64,000 nt of DNA. Origin: Channallabes apus (taxonomy: Eukaryota; Chordata; Actinopteri; Siluriformes; Clariidae). The position numbers and the translations under genes are program-made. Where the stretch lies: the NCBI GenBank assembly GCA_030522415.1, contig CM060121.1, forward strand, positions 6,228,476-6,292,475, written 5' to 3'. The notes beneath the pieces are model-generated. The model was not told the DNA's origin and did not search any database. It was given only the letters and a program-made list of their open reading frames with translations. Positions within the stretch are counted from its first letter, which is position 1. The number at the start of each line of letters is the position of its first letter. Positions 42,601 to 53,060 of the stretch are shown here, piece by piece.

Positions 42601-44914
42601 ATTAAAAATTATTTAAATATAGAGGCCTTTGCCTTTCATATACTGTAAGCCACTTCTGATTCCAAATGATCAACTGGAAGTCAAGTTATTCTTTTTTGTT
42701 CCTACAACTTGGATAAGTGTCAGGGTATGTATTCTGTATCGTCTGTTCTTTTTTTTAATTATGTATTTTATTTAGTTACATCCCTTCTTATCCCCTCATT
42801 GTTTGTGAATAAATATTTTACGGCAGAATAAACATATCTGCCATGACACCTTATTGCATCCTTTTTTGTGTATAATTTGTATACACCCCAATTCAGTTTT
42901 CTTCAGTATTCTTTTGCTTCTATTAGAATTTTTAGTCCCTTTAAAAAGAAAAACATTGATTAAAAATGTAGAGAGTTACCAGGACATGGGAGTAGCTCAA
43001 TGGTGTTGCGGGAATAGCTGACATGGTTTTCTACATGGCAGGTAATGTTTCCATAAGGGTTTTTATCCATCAGTAAAGTTCTGTTCAAATCCTTCAGCTG
43101 AGTACGTGAGTTGAAATTAGTTTTCCAGATGAAAAGGAGATTGTCTCCTTCAGCAGAACAGTACACTTTTGTGACATCAAAAGACAAACAGCTGTACCAC
43201 ACTTTCACTGAGGACACCATGGCTGCAGATTGGAAATAAACATACCAAGATAAATTACTAGTGCAAAACACATGAACAAATGAAAAACCAAAATGGCACA
43301 TCAAAAAATGCAGAAGGAAAACCAAAAACAGCTGGTTCAGGTCTGGGATCACTTAATGAGCCCAATAAAGATCAGTTAATAAGAAGTTACTTATACTGTA
43401 CATTTAATGTTAGAATAAAATAATGCATGACAAACTGGTTATCTGAAACAAATTGTGCAGTTTTATAATATCTCAAACTTTAACATTTAAGAAATGTTAA
43501 ATTAAAATCTCTGGAATGAGACCAGCACTGCATGCACTGGCTATGCACTGGTAGTATGGGGTGTGGCAACTCACCAACAGTAGAGCTCGGGACCCAGCTC
43601 TAAAAAATCAACAACCTAGAGCCTTACCCACCTGAGCAACCACTCCCGCATCTTACATTTAATGTATTCTTGTAAAAATAGCTCCCCCTGAAGGTACTGT
43701 AGCTCGAGCACATAACTTTGGTTTTATCCAAACTTCCACTAGAAGTTGACCAAGTAGAAGCTTTTCATAATGAAACATGCCATTCAGCACACCTGGTGGT
43801 GTTTCCTCAATCGTCTTATAATCTGCGCTAAACATGCCATTATCCCACACAGGCAGTAACTGGGAAGCCATTAGGGTCAAACTTGGTCATGTGATTATTT
43901 GCATAAAAAGATAGTAATGCGTAAATAATCACATGCGTTAATGCATTAATATTGACAGCCCTAGTAGATTTATTTAGGCTCATATTTCATCTCATTGTTA
44001 ACATTCTTAAGATCTCTGCTACCCAGAGTTACACTGATTGATGCAAGCTATAGCCAATTGACAACTAGTTTCTCATAAGGAATGCCAAAATACACTACAG
44101 CAAGCAATAAATTTACCCTGTTTTCTGGTATGTGTTGATTTATGTTTTTATTAATGTGTTTATTTGCCCAATGTGCATGTGGAAATAATGTGCCTTTTTT
44201 ATTATCATGTTAACCTGTAGGTCTTACTAGTTTGATAAGTTTGAAATTACACCACCCACCCACCCCCATACACTCACACACACACACATACGCACAGCCT
44301 TTTTTTTTTTTTTTTTGCATATTCTCCCTTTCTTTGGTGCACATTGACATAAATGTTCTAGCATACAAATAAAACTTTTAAAGTATGTACAGTATAAAAT
44401 GAAGGGTCATATTCTTATATTTAAGGAAATGATTTGTAAATGTTGTAGTGTGCTGTGTGATGTGATTAGAGGGTGTGTGGTCCTACCTTCAATGTTCAAC
44501 TGTAGAGTATAAATGCCTTTACTCTTTCCATCTGCATCAAAGGTCTCTAACCTGTATGTTCCAGAGTCTCTCCTCTCTGCACTGGTTAGTATCAGAGTTT
44601 TATTATCATTAACAAACTGCCATCCTGGGATATATGGTGTTGGTGGGATACTTTGGGTTTTTCTATATTTTACAATGATACGAGTGGTAAATGTCTGGTC
44701 TGTGAACTTTAGGTCTAACCCATACTCCAGAGGCATTTGCAGGTGCAGTTGTTGTCCCAGAGCTACATAACTCTGATTACTCTCAGTAAATCTACAGACA
44801 ACAGGATACTTAACCAGCAAATCTGGGAATAAAGAAAAACAAGATCCATGACTTATTATTCTATTATATTGAAACAACAACACATTTCACAGCATTTTGT
44901 GTATATACTGTATA

Positions 44915-44958
<44 letters not shown>

Positions 44959-45469
44959 ACAGTTTTTTCTGTTGTATTGAATGTATTCTCTAGTCACATC
45001 TGGAGTTGAGACCCTTTAAAGACCTTGAGATTGAGAAACTATCATTGTTTTTTTTATTTGTCAAATAAATATTTATACTGCATAAGACAGACTCACCAGG
45101 ACATGGGTGGAGTTCAGTAGTAATGCGATCACGGCTGACATGATTTTCTACAGAGCAGGTGACATTTCCATGATGTTTTTTATCCAATATTAGAATGCTG
45201 TTTCCATTCTCCATTCGAAGGACTGTGTTTAAATCAGAAGTCCAGTTGAAACGGAGGTTGTCTCCATCAGCAGAACAGGACACTTTCATGACCCCAGGGG
45301 ATGAGCAGCTGTAAGACACTTTTACTGAGGACACCTGAGCTGTGGATTAGAGATAAATACATCAGGATAAATTACTACAGAGGCCCCTTAAAGACGAAAC
45401 CCATAGTCCAAACAAAAATTCAACAAGAAATCAGAAACACTGCAGCATCAACAAGGATAACTAATAATG

Positions 45470-45538
<69 letters not shown>

Positions 45539-48500
45539 ATGTCATTATGACATGCATTTTGATTTATTTTAAAAACCTTAGAAACCACATTAATGAAACA
45601 CATTAAATCTTTAAAACTGTTTTAATCAAATTTGGCTACACATATAGAAAAAAAGGTATTAAACACATCACCGTTTTGCTCAGTAAATATATATATATAA
45701 ATGTGCCATAGACATGAAATTTTACCAGATATCACTGAATTGTATCATTGTTTTGGTAACGACCCATGAAATCCACAGATGTTAAGAAATTAAGCAATAG
45801 ATATCAATAAATTAAGATATGTATAATAATATGTATGTGTAGATTGCATGGATTGTTATTAACATCTGGTAAAATTTCATGTCAATAGAACCTTAAGAAA
45901 TATATGTACTGAGACAAATGGTGATGTGGTCAATACCTATTTTACTCGCTGTACTGTATCTAAAACCAAAGATCTCAATTTACAGAATATCATGTTTGTA
46001 TAAAGGATTCTTCCAAAATTAAATTTTATGCCTGAAATATGGCATAACATTTTTTAAATGGAAATAGACATTTTTGGTTGTCAAAGGTTGTGGTCATATT
46101 ATTTTGCAAGGTTATGAGCTTTGAGACACAACTGGTATTAAGTTGTTTTTTATAATTAGAATTACTTTGATGAAATCACAACAGAATAACGTTGACTACA
46201 TGACATTGGGATAATGGTGAATGAATAAACCCCAACAGAATTTTGCAAGCTTCAATATTTATCAACAGCTTTTTGTTTTTGTGTTCAAAAACAAAATTGT
46301 CTCGATGCAGTCCTGACAGGACAAGGAAGACAAGAAGTCTATTTTAATGATGCACATTTGTGCAGATTTGACACAAAAATGTCATTAAAAAAAATAATAA
46401 ATGAGAACAATCTTGAGAAAAACTAAACAATTTATATTTTAATCTAATATCTTGTAAATGTTGTGGTGTATTGTGATTGGAGGTAGTGTAATCAAACCTT
46501 CAATCTTCAGCTGGAGATCATATCTGTGTTTATTAATCCCATTTACATCAAAGGTGTCGAAGGAGTATGTTCCAGAGTCGCTTCTCTTTACACTGGTTAG
46601 TGTCATAGTTTTACTTTGATCAAACCGCCATCTTGAGTGGTCTGGTGTTGTTTGGTTACATTGGGTTTCTCCATATGTTAAAAGTAAACTAAGGGAAAAT
46701 GATGCCTCGTTTATAAAATTTAGGTTAAACCCATCCGCTGGGAGCATTTCCAGGTGCAGTTGTTGTCCCAGAGCTACATAACACTGATTCCTCAGGTTGA
46801 ATCTACAGACAACAGGATCCTGAAACAGCAAACCTGTAGTGAAAGAAAGAAATTAGGAACATTCTTAATATTATTACACACTGATGTTATCACACAGCTC
46901 TTTTATCTCTTAGAAATGATACTCCATTATTACAGGTGAGATGAATTCAGTACTGTGCTACAGTTTACAATAAAGGAATGTTGAAATAAGTGCACATATC
47001 TGGTAAAACCACTAGGCAGCAGTCTGTACAGTACATTTGTTTTGTTTGTGTACACCATGATATTAAAATAGTATGTTTTCAAGAAAATCTAATCAGCTTT
47101 GTTCTATAAAAAATTTTTAAAAAAAAAAACATGTTCACAAAGTACTGGTGTACACAAATATATCTGGGCCAACTCAAACAAGTGGGAATCATGCGTTGCC
47201 CAATACAGGAAAGTTTGGTCTCTTGGGATGTTTGGTTCTTGTATGCACCTCTGCAATAGCTCCTGCTGTCAAAATGTGGGACCACCCATTGTGCTCCACT
47301 CTAACATAGTACGGTAGCTTAGCTGCTCTCTCTCTCTCTCTGTGTCCTCCATGTAATGCTTTATACTGTTACAACATGGTGGATGTGTCTTTATAAACCA
47401 CCTCCTTGACAAATAAGTAACACTTTTACAATAAAACTTTCATGAGATGTTCATGAGAAGGACCTCATTGATCAGGTGGCTTTACATTCCACATTAGCAC
47501 AGAACAGAGGTGTCAAGTAACGAAGTACAAATACTTCGTTACCTTACTTAAGTAGAAATTTTGGGTATCTATACTTTACTGGAGTAATTATTTTTCAGCC
47601 GATTTTTTACTTCTACTCCTTACATTTTTAAGCAATTATCTGTACTTTCTACTCCTTAGTTTTTAAAAATAGCCTCGTTACTCTATTTTTATGATCAGAA
47701 CGCGCACAACGCCCCCCCCCCCCGTCACATGATCAGAACGCGCACAACGCCCCCCCCCCCGTCACATGATCAGAACGCGCACAACGCCCCCCCTCCCGTC
47801 ACATGATCAGAACGCGCACAACGCCCCCCCCGTCACATGATCAGAACGCGCACAACGCACTCAAGTAATGAATGTGAATACTTTTGACACCACTGGCACA
47901 GAATAAACACTCACTCACTCATCGGCTATGTCACATGTGGCTGATGGCCCTAAGTTCGTCAATGAAATCTGTAAGCAAGAACCATTATAAATGCAATTTT
48001 CTCCCATTATGATGGAAATTGGGAAGGTTGCAGATCAAATATTAGTGAGCACTGCAGGAAAAAGACATTGCACCTCTCTGGCTCGCCTGCATATTGCTGT
48101 GAAATAGGTAGTTGAGTTCAGATGGAAACCCAGGAGTGGCTTAACAAGTGCCTCTAGCAAATATTTGGGCAGCTCGAGGCACTTGTTAATTGTTAATTAA
48201 AACTGTTAAGGCTTCCTCATGCTTATCAAGCACTCCTGCTTGACCCTCCACCTCATCAAGGGCTCTTCTGGTGGTGCAATCATTCTGATACATGGTGCAG
48301 ATTGGAGGGCCGCACCACAAGACGTAATAATATTTGTAAGTGTCCTACCGCAGGGCTTCTGTAGATTCTCATCCGGAGATAGTGTGGAATTATTAATTAG
48401 TGAAATAAGAAAGAAACAAAACAAATGAAAACACAAAATAAACAGAGCTACGCCATCTGCATGAGAAACGAACGGAGCTCTGGAAACTAAAAATGAATAA

Positions 48501-51500
48501 CTTAAATGTTCTCGGGGCCTATGCCCTTACCAAAGATTTACAGTATACTGTATGAGAGACTATTGTTTGTGCTTTGCACTATTACTTTAAACTAAGAGCG
48601 CACGATGAACTGATGTATGTCGCACTCTCTATATACGTATATCATGCCAGCTGTTTTGGAAGATTGAGGCAGCCTCTTTGTCGTTGCCTTAACTTGAGCG
48701 TGCTTTGTCTTTGTCTTGGTCCTGATACCATACTGTTCAGAGGGGGTTTTGGGCATGGGAAAACGGGGCATTTTTTCATGACACGTGGGAGCGGCACAAG
48801 CACTTGGGGGGAAAAAATCATCTGTGCAGCCCACTAAGTGGTTTTCTATTATCTATCATACATGTGACGCCCCTGCTTGCTGAAGGTGCCATGCACAGAT
48901 GCTGTGAGAAGTGAAAAGGGAAGGGAGAGGGACTCAGTGGAGGGGGCGCAGAGGACAGTTCACCTCTTCCAAATGGAGAGGTAAGTAAATGTTTTACTAC
49001 AATAAAATGTAACTGTTTTTACAAAATGTGGACTTTCATGTCGGAGTCTCATCCGAGGAGTAGTTCAAGGTAGAACTGCCAAAGTAAATGATCGCATGAA
49101 GGTATCTTAAATAGACAGGCTGATTGCCTTGCAGCGGCATTGCCTAGCAACCCCGTGTCTAGATGGCCGTGTCTCTGCCTGTTCGTAACTACGCAGTGTA
49201 ACAGCCTGTGGATCTGACCGTTATGAACAGTGATGAGTATTTTTGTGCAGTTCTGCCACTCGTTAGACCTGACATGCTTCCCGAAACAATTGAGTATGGA
49301 TTCATACATCATCTGTGACACTAAGTGTCATAAGTGTAGCGCTTATAAGGAAGCGCAGCACGCTGTCTCGCCGCTGGATTATTGTGTGTTGTTTCACCGC
49401 AGTTTTCTCCCGTTTCTGTTCATGGTTTTTCACGTTGCCGATTTTGCTGTGTTTCTCGTTTTTGCCCCTCATTTCACGATTTGGATTTTTTGGACTTTGA
49501 ACTTTCGCTTTCGTTTCTCGACCACGGCTTTGCTTCACGTTTGTTTTGGCTCGACGCCCTCACTGACGGATCTCATGGCTTTGAACTCTCGCTCTCGCTT
49601 CCTCGACTACGGCTCAGCTTCACGTTTTGGCATGACGACATCGCGGACGGACTTCACGGCTTTGATCTAACACTTCCGCTTTCATGACCACGGCTCTAGC
49701 TCACGTCTCGGCGCCGATGCAACGCTACGGATCTCATATCTCTGCACCAACATCCCCGCTCTCACTAAGGCAGCACCCCAACCTGCACCTGGGTCCACCT
49801 TCACAGCCCACGAATCCAGCCATCACTATGGATCCAGCAGGTTTAAACTGGGTGAGACAGGCACTGGAGGGCCAAGGTGTGCTCCTCAATAAACACCAAG
49901 AGGAACTCATCCCCACAACACGGGCTCTAGCTGATGTCGTTTCCCAAGTGCAGCTTCTCCAGGTGCCTACAGCTCAGACCTCAAGCTTCGGAACTCCGCG
50001 AGGGCCATGCCTACCAGCCCCCCCCCCCCCCCCACTTACAGGGGAGAACCAGGTACTTGTAGGTCATTTCTCTCGCAGTGCTCACTGATTTTCGAGCTAC
50101 AAGCTTCCTCCTTCTCGTCAGAACGTTCTCGGGTGGCCAAAAGACCACCAAAAGACTCAATGCCCGTCAAGCTTGGTGGTCGTTATTCTTCTCTAGATTC
50201 AACTTCACCTTGTCCCAGGTCCTAAGAACACTAAGCCTGATGCCCTCTCCCCATTTCAGTGCTGTCTGGGCTACTAACCACCACTGTTCCCAACTCAAGA
50301 GGAGGAAGTAGAGGTCCCCTTGGCGCAACAATTTGTCCGCCGCTGTAAACGTACATGGTTACGAGCCAGAAGATCATACAAGAAACAGGCGGACTGCCAT
50401 CACTCCAAGACCCCCAGGTATCGAATAGGAGACAGAGTCATGCTCGCCACCAGAGACATCCCCCTAAAGACACTGTCACGCAAGCTCTCTCCCCATTTCA
50501 TCGGACCCTTCACAATAACCAGGATTATCAACCCATGCGCTGTCTGACTTCTCCTTCCATCGTCCATGAGATGCATCCACCCCACCTTCCATGTGTCCCA
50601 GCTACGACGCATCGTTGGGGAGAACACAAGCTTTTGACCGTAAGAAAACGTAAGCTAATGTAAGCTAACCTAAGCCAACTTAAACTAAAGATACAGCAAA
50701 TAAGTTGTTGTAAACTTAAAGAAACAGTAATGAGATACAGCGAATAGGTTGTTGTAACCACTGTGGATTTACTCAAGACGACTCTATGAAGTGTTGAATC
50801 TTTGATGCTGAAAATAAAACAAGAGACAAAGAGACCAATGGACTTCCGTGCCGTGAGTAACCAAACACGATGAAAAGATACGCGTCAAAACTGTGAAATA
50901 AGATGCCCACATAGTACACAATAATTTCATGTTTTCAAGATTAACATGATTAAATCATGTTGTATTTGCATGAAATTCAACAACTTAACATGTATTAGAT
51001 TCAATCATGTTGAGATAAACCAAAGAGATCTTGTCATTATGAAAACCGGAAATACCAAAGCAAACATTGCGAGAAGAGAACACAGTTTGTTGAGAAGACA
51101 AATGTTTGGTGGGCGTGTGGAAAAGGTAATCAGGAATTAATTCCCATCTTTCTAAATAGAAACGAAATAATGAACATAAATGTCTCCTGCTGTTTAGCGA
51201 TGTTTAGTCACGTTATTTTAGTTTAAGCTATTTCTTGTATTTTTAACCACACTTAAAATACCGACGGTTATATGCGCGTGCTTAATCAGCGGTTCGGTTC
51301 TGGTTTTGGTCTATTCTCATGAGTTGTGATGCGAAAGGAACAAAGTATAAATATTTTTAATTTGCTAATTTGAGTATCATAAATTTTTATTTAATATCTA
51401 TCTCTATATTTTTTCACAGCAGTTTGTTACTGAAAAGTGTCGTGTCTGCATCTGACTTCAAGAGTTTCCTGACCAACCGGATCTAACGTTCATATTTAAA

Positions 51501-53060
51501 AGTCATAACGTACAGTTATAAAGTACGAAACGTTACTGTTGGTGTTTAATTTTTTTAATGCTTATTTGTGGTGTTTTATATTTTGTACATAATGTATATT
51601 TTGTACATCATTCATAAGTTGCTGCTGGTGTAAAACAGGGTTTTTATTAAATATAGTCTCCATTTCATCCCGTATGTCTTATGCTTCATTCCTTCACAGC
51701 ATTCTGTTGACCAGGGCTCTTCATGGCTGGTCAGTGTCCACCAAAGTCTTTAATTCACCAACACCTTAATCCACCCACTGTACTGTAGCTTTTAGTAAGC
51801 TGAATTAGCTGGGCTGTCTATATTTTGAAGATCTCTACTGCCGATATTTTCACTTAAATTCGATATAAATTAGAATATTTCTAATTTATTTGAATGAACT
51901 TAATTAAATCATGGAAAGAATTTCTATGTGATTCAATTGCTTTCTTTCAGCATTAAGCAATTCTGTTGTGCCAACTAAATTTACTTGAGTTGGATCAACT
52001 TAATTTACAACTGAAAAATTTGTTGTACCAACCCTATTCATTTATGTTGGATGAACCTTAAAATATGCTGGCTTAACAGTATTAAATTCTGTTGGATGCA
52101 GCTGTAGTAAATAAGATAAATGAACCTAATTAAATTAATTTGACTGAACCTAAGAAGATGAATTTGGGCCAACAAAATAGCTTAATGCTGAAAGAAAGGC
52201 ATTAAATCATGTGGAAATTCTTTCCATGATTTAATTAAGTTCATTCAATGAGTTCTTTTTTTGAGTGTTGAATTTGCTTATTAAATGTCATCATCTTCAC
52301 TTCCTTATTACATGATAAATAAATCATATTTCAACAAACTGGATATGTCTTTTTTTAAACATCTTTTCCAATAATAATCCAAAAACTATATATTTTATTC
52401 TTTATTAAATATTCAAAATGAGACATTTATAATAAAACACAATTTGCATAAATAAATTTACATAATATACGAATGTCACAAAACACTGGGGAAAATAAAG
52501 TGATACTTAACAGTGGAAATAAAATCCTTATCACCAGTAGTCTCCTTCCATATATAAATGTTTCATTAATCTCATCTCATGTTTTTAAGAAAACCCTAAT
52601 GTTGTGTTTGATGCATTTAACATATTGTAGAATCATAGTGTAGTGACATTTTCTCTTCTCTCCCATTTCTTTCAATTCACTCCTCCTTACTTTACCTAGA
52701 AAACAACTTTTGCTTTAGACTCCTTTAAAGCTACAGGTTAACAGTGATAATGGTAAAGTGACGTCTGCACATGGATAACCAGTAGGTCAGCTCTACAATA
52801 ATATGTAGTTTTAATTAAACTGTTTAGTCACATTTAGTCCTGGTTTTGTTAGGTTTTATGCAAAAAACATTTATATAAAAAAAAAATTTAACAAATTGCA
52901 AGAAGTGTTCATTAAAAATTACAGATTTACTAATCTGATATGTTTTTAGTACTACTGTATATAATAAATAAAAGAATCATGCATTCCAAGAGGAGAAAAA
53001 CTTACCCAAAGCAGTTTGTGTGAAAATCCACATGATTCCAAAGATGACGTGTATTCTCAT
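39374..53060 (-). CDS. Gene 3: four-Ig-domain CD2/SLAM-like receptor (Ly9-like plan)
   Basis: Seven minus-strand pieces join in frame: 53060-53006, 46833-46498, 45339-45097, 44822-44487, 43222-42980, 39636-39525, 39389-39374; total 1341 bases, 446 residues plus stop. Order: signal peptide (1-18), V (about 19-131), C2 (131-212), V (212-324), C2 (324-405), transmembrane (405-442), very short tail. V-C2-V-C2 is the plan of mammalian Ly9 (SLAMF3). All Ig exons are open and phase 1-1 with GT-AG sites. The last exon is the weakest call. Intron 1 is over 6 kb and filled with mobile DNA. An alternative reading is two fused two-domain genes that lost one TM and one signal exon. Role as a leukocyte receptor is inferred from the family. 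Confidence 0.72.
39525..39636 (-). CDS. transmembrane exon of gene 3
   Basis: 112 bases, starting phase 1; acceptor is the end of a CT tract (TCTCTCAG), donor AAA|GTAAGA. It encodes AFTVFLSVWLFEVIIFLSVL and VGAFYIY as membrane part, then TRLYETDSNS. Compared with the gene 2 exon it lacks two bases in the stop-transfer region (CTACGAAACAG against CTACAGGAAACAG), which shifts the cytoplasmic frame and removes the basic RK pair. Confidence 0.82.
39638..39665. repeat. (GA)n microsatellite forming a splice-acceptor pyrimidine tract
   Basis: CT repeat on the coding strand, directly before the acceptor of the TM exon of gene 3. Same arrangement as at 26889-26923. Confidence 0.92.
39769..40248. mobile_element. 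hairpin MITE (Tc1/mariner-like)
   Basis: Two arms of about 205 bases form a near-perfect inverted repeat starting CAGTCC-GATCAAAAGTTT, with TA on both flanks (39767-39768, 40249-40250). A short unpaired centre remains. No coding frame of its own. It lies just upstream of the gene 3 TM exon, inside the intron. Confidence 0.9.
40260..41334. other. AT-rich intron of gene 3
   Basis: No gene. A minus-strand frame at 41057-40689 lacks any motif and is judged chance. Confidence 0.5.
41335..42740 (+). mobile_element. decayed Tc1 transposon
   Basis: Inverted ends share CCAAGTTGTAGGAACAA, TTGACTTC-AGTTGATCATTTGG and GAAAGGCAAAGGCCTCTA (about 41370-41465 and 42620-42720). The interior holds a broken transposase. 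Exact ends are uncertain by about 20 bases. Confidence 0.82.
41690..42523 (+). pseudogene. broken Tc1-like transposase
   Basis: Helix-turn-helix-like start (KTKSPADVADIFNVSKSQVE, about 41757-41816), a middle part (RLKNRIGFAKAHSL, about 42056) and the catalytic part FSDEASIEL (first Asp, about 42140) and LQHNDTPSHTP (second Asp, about 42380). The pieces are in different frames and the C-terminal part is lost. A different family from the intact element at 8077. Confidence 0.82.
42980..43222 (-). CDS. C2-like Ig exon, second C2 of gene 3
   Basis: 243 bases, phase 1-1; acceptor TCTGCAG, donor G|GTAACT. Four Cys kept (WYSC, VYCSA, ITCHVEN, LLPC). It is more diverged than the C2 exons at 27582 and 45097 (NFNSRTQLKDLNRT in the middle, with a sequon). 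Membrane-proximal domain of gene 3. Confidence 0.9.
43230..44486. other. intron between the second V and C2 of gene 3
   Basis: No gene. 43510-43650, read on the minus strand, has a SINE-like head (GTTGCTCAGGTGG) but a weak box B. Simple CA repeats near 44270-44290 and a T run at 44300-44317. Confidence 0.5.
44487..44822 (-). CDS. V-like Ig exon F, second V of gene 3
   Basis: 336 bases, phase 1-1; acceptor TTCCCAG, donor GAAG|GTAGGA. Starts DLLVKYPVVCRF in place of GLLFQDPVVCRF. The second Cys of the shared NQCYVALG motif is Ser (NQSYVALG). Other motifs kept: LHLQMP, WQFVNDNKT, RRDSGTYRL. Close in sequence to the V exons of gene 1. Confidence 0.9.
44918..44950. repeat. (GT)n microsatellite
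   Basis: GT tract followed by a few TATG units, in the short intron between C2 and V of gene 3. Confidence 0.9.
45097..45339 (-). CDS. C2-like Ig exon, first C2 of gene 3
   Basis: 243 bases, phase 1-1; acceptor TCCACAG, donor G|GTGAGT. Starts AQVSSVKVSYSC; four Cys (YSC, VSCSA, VTCSVEN, HPC). Very close to the gene 2 C2 exon. Only 274 bases separate it from V exon F, so splicing onward into V-F is plausible. Confidence 0.91.
45472..45538. repeat. (GT)n microsatellite
   Basis: Pure GT tract in the intron between V exon G and the first C2 of gene 3. Confidence 0.96.
45540..46497. other. AT-rich intron of gene 3
   Basis: No gene. 45715-45750 and 45850-45890 contain the inverse and direct forms of ATGAAATTTTACCAGAT, a small inverted repeat of unknown origin. 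Confidence 0.55.
46498..46833 (-). CDS. V-like Ig exon G, first V of gene 3
   Basis: 336 bases, phase 1-1; acceptor CTACAG, donor GAAG|GTTTGA. The most diverged V exon: it keeps LLFQDPVVCRF, NQCYVALGQQLHL and SDSGTYSF but has LEMLPADGF and WRFDQSKTMTL in place of the common text, and lacks the NKT sequon. Exact length conservation despite divergence suggests an old, functional domain. Confidence 0.9.
46834..47496. other. intron 1 of gene 3, proximal part
   Basis: 46920-47020 is the block shared by V-exon upstream introns (ATTCAGTACTGTGCTACAG). The rest is unclassified. Confidence 0.6.
47497..47903. mobile_element. hAT MITE with 8-base target duplication
   Basis: The element (47505-47895, 391 bases) starts CAGAGGTGTCAAGTAA and ends with the inverse of CAGTGGTGTCAAAAGTA. 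It is flanked by perfect GCACAGAA duplications (47497-47504, 47896-47903). No transposase. It contains a minisatellite. Confidence 0.92.
47691..47855. repeat. minisatellite with poly-C tracts
   Basis: Five head-to-tail units of ATGATCAGAACGCGCACAACG followed by a C run of variable length and GTCAC (the fifth unit is partial). Units are about 33-38 bases and differ mainly in the number of Cs. It lies inside the hAT MITE. Confidence 0.93.
48270..48635 (+). mobile_element. SINE of the second family, copy 2 (diverged head)
   Basis: Body matches 36815-37010: GGAGCTCTGGAAACTAAAAA, CCCTTACCAAAG and AAGAGCGCACGATGA. The tRNA-like head is strongly decayed (GTAAGTGTCCTACCGCAGG). Confidence 0.6.
48940..49085. 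mobile_element. DNA element end fragment
   Basis: GGGGGCGCAGAGGACAGTTC, TTTTACTACAATAAAATGTAA and CAAGGTAGAACTGCC are shared with 29300-29446, and the first part also with 19908-19940. The inverted end resembles a hAT terminus. Confidence 0.5.
49086..49680 (+). other. probable 5' region of a gypsy relic
   Basis: Pyrimidine-rich DNA with repeated CTTTGAACT/CTCGCTCTCGCTT-like text and CACGTTTTGGC leading to the gag-like frame. It may be part of an LTR and leader. No gene. Confidence 0.4.
49684..50640 (+). pseudogene. heavily deleted Ty3/gypsy retrotransposon
   Basis: Pieces in the order gag, RNase H, integrase. Gag start: MDPAGLNWVRQALEGQGVLL (about 49828), then after a poly-C run (50019-50034) a capsid-like start (GEPGTCRSFLSQCSLIFELQ, 50042-50101). 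Directly after comes an RNase H end (NARQAWWSLFFSRFNFTLSQ near 50163, then a TKPDAL-like piece), then the integrase C-terminal part (FVRRCKRTWLRARRSYKKQ, RIGDRVMLATRDIPLK, LSPHFIGPFTI, and HPTFHVSQLRRIV in another frame). Protease and most of pol are gone. Different from the gypsy element at 33533. Confidence 0.82.
50650..51880. other. gene-free stretch, probably further element sequence
   Basis: A short tandem of GTAAGCTAA/CTAAGCCAA near 50650-50685 and an AATCATGTTG motif repeated near 50955-51025. No coding region recognised. Confidence 0.5.
51880..52268. mobile_element. inverted-repeat element (MITE-like)
   Basis: Arms at about 51885-51965 and 52180-52258 share GAACTTAATTAAATCATGGA and CTTTCTTTCAGCATTAAGC in opposite orientation. 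The right end reads TTTTTTTGAGTG. The left end is not clear. No coding. Confidence 0.75.
52270..53005. other. intron 1 of gene 3 next to the signal exon
   Basis: Intron with a block at about 52630-52790 shared with the relic at 23745-23900. No gene. Confidence 0.6.
53006..53060 (-). CDS. signal-peptide exon of gene 3
   Basis: ATG at 53060; encodes MRIHVIFGIMWIFTQTAL, split Gly codon at donor G|GTAAGT. 55 coding bases, phase 1. Sister of the exons at 11830 and 30918. Assignment to the distant V exon G (6.2 kb away) rests on order and phase; nothing between them competes. Confidence 0.85.

Noticed and set aside
42960..43352. The open frame extending past the C2 exon
   Set aside because: The extra residues upstream of the acceptor at 43223 are intron; the exon is 42980-43222.
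47691..47855. CRISPR-like array of repeats
   Set aside because: Units are head to tail with variable C runs and no unique spacers; it is a minisatellite in a eukaryotic MITE.
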